Positions 63,095 to 64,000 of a stretch of 64,000 bases of DNA are shown one piece after another (the first letter of the stretch is position 1; every line of letters begins with the position of its first letter). This DNA is from Crotophaga sulcirostris (lineage: Eukaryota; Chordata; Aves; Cuculiformes; Crotophagidae): assembly GCA_013397455.1 (NCBI GenBank), contig VYZB01000120.1, positions 1,140,670 to 1,204,669 on the forward strand. Direction: 5' to 3'. The notes under the pieces are model-generated. The model was given only the letters and a program-made list of their open reading frames with translations. It was not told the origin of the DNA and searched no databases. Both the position numbers and the translations under genes were made by a program.

Positions 63095-63409
63095 GCACCA
63101 AGGAGCAGGGAACTCAAAGGACTCTCTGGTGACCAACAACGGGACCCAAGGGAATGGCAGGAAGATGTGCCAGGGGAGGTTTAGGTTGGCTATTAGGAAG
63201 AGGTTCTTCACCCAGAGGGTGGTGGAGCACTGGGAACAGCTCCCCAGGGATGCAGTCATGGTGCCAAACCTGACAATATTCCAGAAGCATTTGGACAATA
63301 CCCTCAGACACACGGTGTGAATGTTGGGATTGTCCTGAGCAGGGGTAGGAGTTGGACTTGATGATCCTGGTGGGTCCCTTCCAACTCAGGTCATTCTATC
63401 ATTCTATGA
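63095..63409 (+). mobile_element. CR1 LINE 3' end fragment
   Basis: Plus-strand CR1 terminus ending CATTCTATCATTCTATGA. The translated tail resembles RLAIRKRFFTQRVVEHWEQL (ORF2 C-terminus). Same subfamily as the copy at 27685-28185 but in the opposite orientation. Confidence 0.9.
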
Positions 63410-64000
63410 CTCCAGTGCCCAGGCATAGCAATAAAGGCTCCACTTCTGCTGGGGCAGTGGTTTCGGGAACTGCTATCTGCCTGGCTTAATGACAAAACCA
63501 CATCCCCTAACAAGCTGTGTCACACCATTGACTTTTTGTTTAAAATCAATAGATTTCCCTATTAAGAGCAATAGGCAGTTTGCCTACAATCAATGGCACA
63601 AGACATCCCACAGACCAGAGTATATTAAAAAGCTAGTTATGTGCTAAGAATTATAATTTTAAAATAAGCAAAATGAGGCGAGTGCATATTAAACTACTAA
63701 GAATCTATTCCCTGTCTACAAGTTGTACGGCCACATCTCTTGAACATTTTATAAATTCATAGCTTTCTTCAGAATTTTACTGTTGTTCTACTAGTAACAA
63801 CATTTATAATAATTCATCCAGGCCCAGGCTAGGAATTGCTTATGTATTATGAGTTCATTTTTACTTGCTAAAATTACTTTTATCTTTCATAAAAATAAGA
63901 TGTTTCAACTAAAAAAAAAAAGGCAGAACAATGTTTTTTTTATCTCTTAAGATGAGAATTAACTAACATGTTCACAACCATTTCACTCAGGTACTGAATT

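Larger units (their letters stand above)
23575..64000 (-). other. MBNL2: MBNL2 gene locus (5' part outside the window)
   Basis: Minus-strand gene for a muscleblind-like CCCH zinc-finger RNA-binding protein that controls alternative splicing and mRNA localisation. Eight exons were found, all with GT-AG borders and matching phases. The longest reading through all cassettes gives 327 codons before the stop. The paralogue was chosen from the sequence: finger 3 contains [20 protein letters not shown], finger 4 contains [12 protein letters not shown], and the linker reads NQAAVAAQ. As I recall the family, these fit MBNL2 rather than MBNL1 (CREYQRGNCNRGENDC) or MBNL3. The first coding exon, which ends just before the GRC of finger 2, is not in the window. 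Intron lengths in transcript order after the 165-nt exon are about 2988, 1170, 7424, 651, 3268, 1412 and 15298 nt. Confidence 0.95.
59717..64000 (-). other. MBNL2: MBNL2 intron upstream of the 165-nt exon (partial)
   Basis: Non-coding intron sequence running to the window edge, with two CR1 fragments (62398-62612 and 63095-63409). I found no trace of the first coding exon (finger 1 and the start of finger 2). Open frames here, including that at 60477-60830, resemble nothing I recognise. Confidence 0.8.

Noticed and set aside
1..64000. CRISPR arrays, operons, tRNA or rRNA genes
   Set aside because: Spaced direct-repeat arrays and bacterial features are absent. The spliced MBNL2 gene and CR1 elements show vertebrate DNA. 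No tRNA or rRNA structure was recognised by eye.

Overview
The window is vertebrate nuclear DNA, almost certainly from a bird. Nine CR1 LINE fragments carry the typical ATTCTATGATTCT-type 3' ends, and there is an ERVL-type solo LTR. The only gene recognised with confidence is the muscleblind-like splicing regulator MBNL2, read on the minus strand. Eight exons were located by eye: 165, 201, 264, 54, 154, 36 and 95 nt, plus a terminal exon. All join in frame with GT-AG borders. The first coding exon (zinc finger 1 and the start of finger 2) and the promoter lie beyond position 64000, so the gene is 5'-incomplete here.

Layout from the right (5' end of the gene): 59717-64000 is intron with two CR1 fragments. 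The 165-nt (59552-59716), 201-nt (56363-56563) and 264-nt (54929-55192) exons encode the rest of finger 2, the Pro/Thr/Val-rich linker, and fingers 3 and 4. Next come a 54-nt cassette carrying half of a nuclear localisation signal (47451-47504), a 154-nt exon (46646-46799), a 36-nt microexon (43342-43377) and a 95-nt cassette (41835-41929). A 15.3-kb intron leads to the terminal exon, which starts at 26536. That exon is read in two frames depending on whether the 95-nt cassette is included. An AT-rich 3'UTR runs to about 23575.

Left of the gene, 1000-23500 is intergenic. It holds CR1 fragments, a 703-bp solo LTR with a 5-bp target duplication, simple repeats and no coding gene that I can support. 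Bases 1-1000 are a CpG-rich promoter-like region with duplicated CCAAT modules, a perfect GTCACGTGAC box, an ETS site and a G-quadruplex motif. The gene it serves is not visible.

The most interesting pattern concerns splicing. The 54-, 36- and 95-nt exons each sit behind a very long AG-free stretch (138, 122 and 187 nt). The other located exons have 16-72 nt. Distant branch points, YGCY-type MBNL sites and TGCATG (RBFOX-type) motifs surround these cassettes, consistent with an autoregulated alternative-splicing programme. An assembly gap of 55 N at 50235-50289 lies inside a CR1 and is flanked by a perfect 25-bp inverted repeat.
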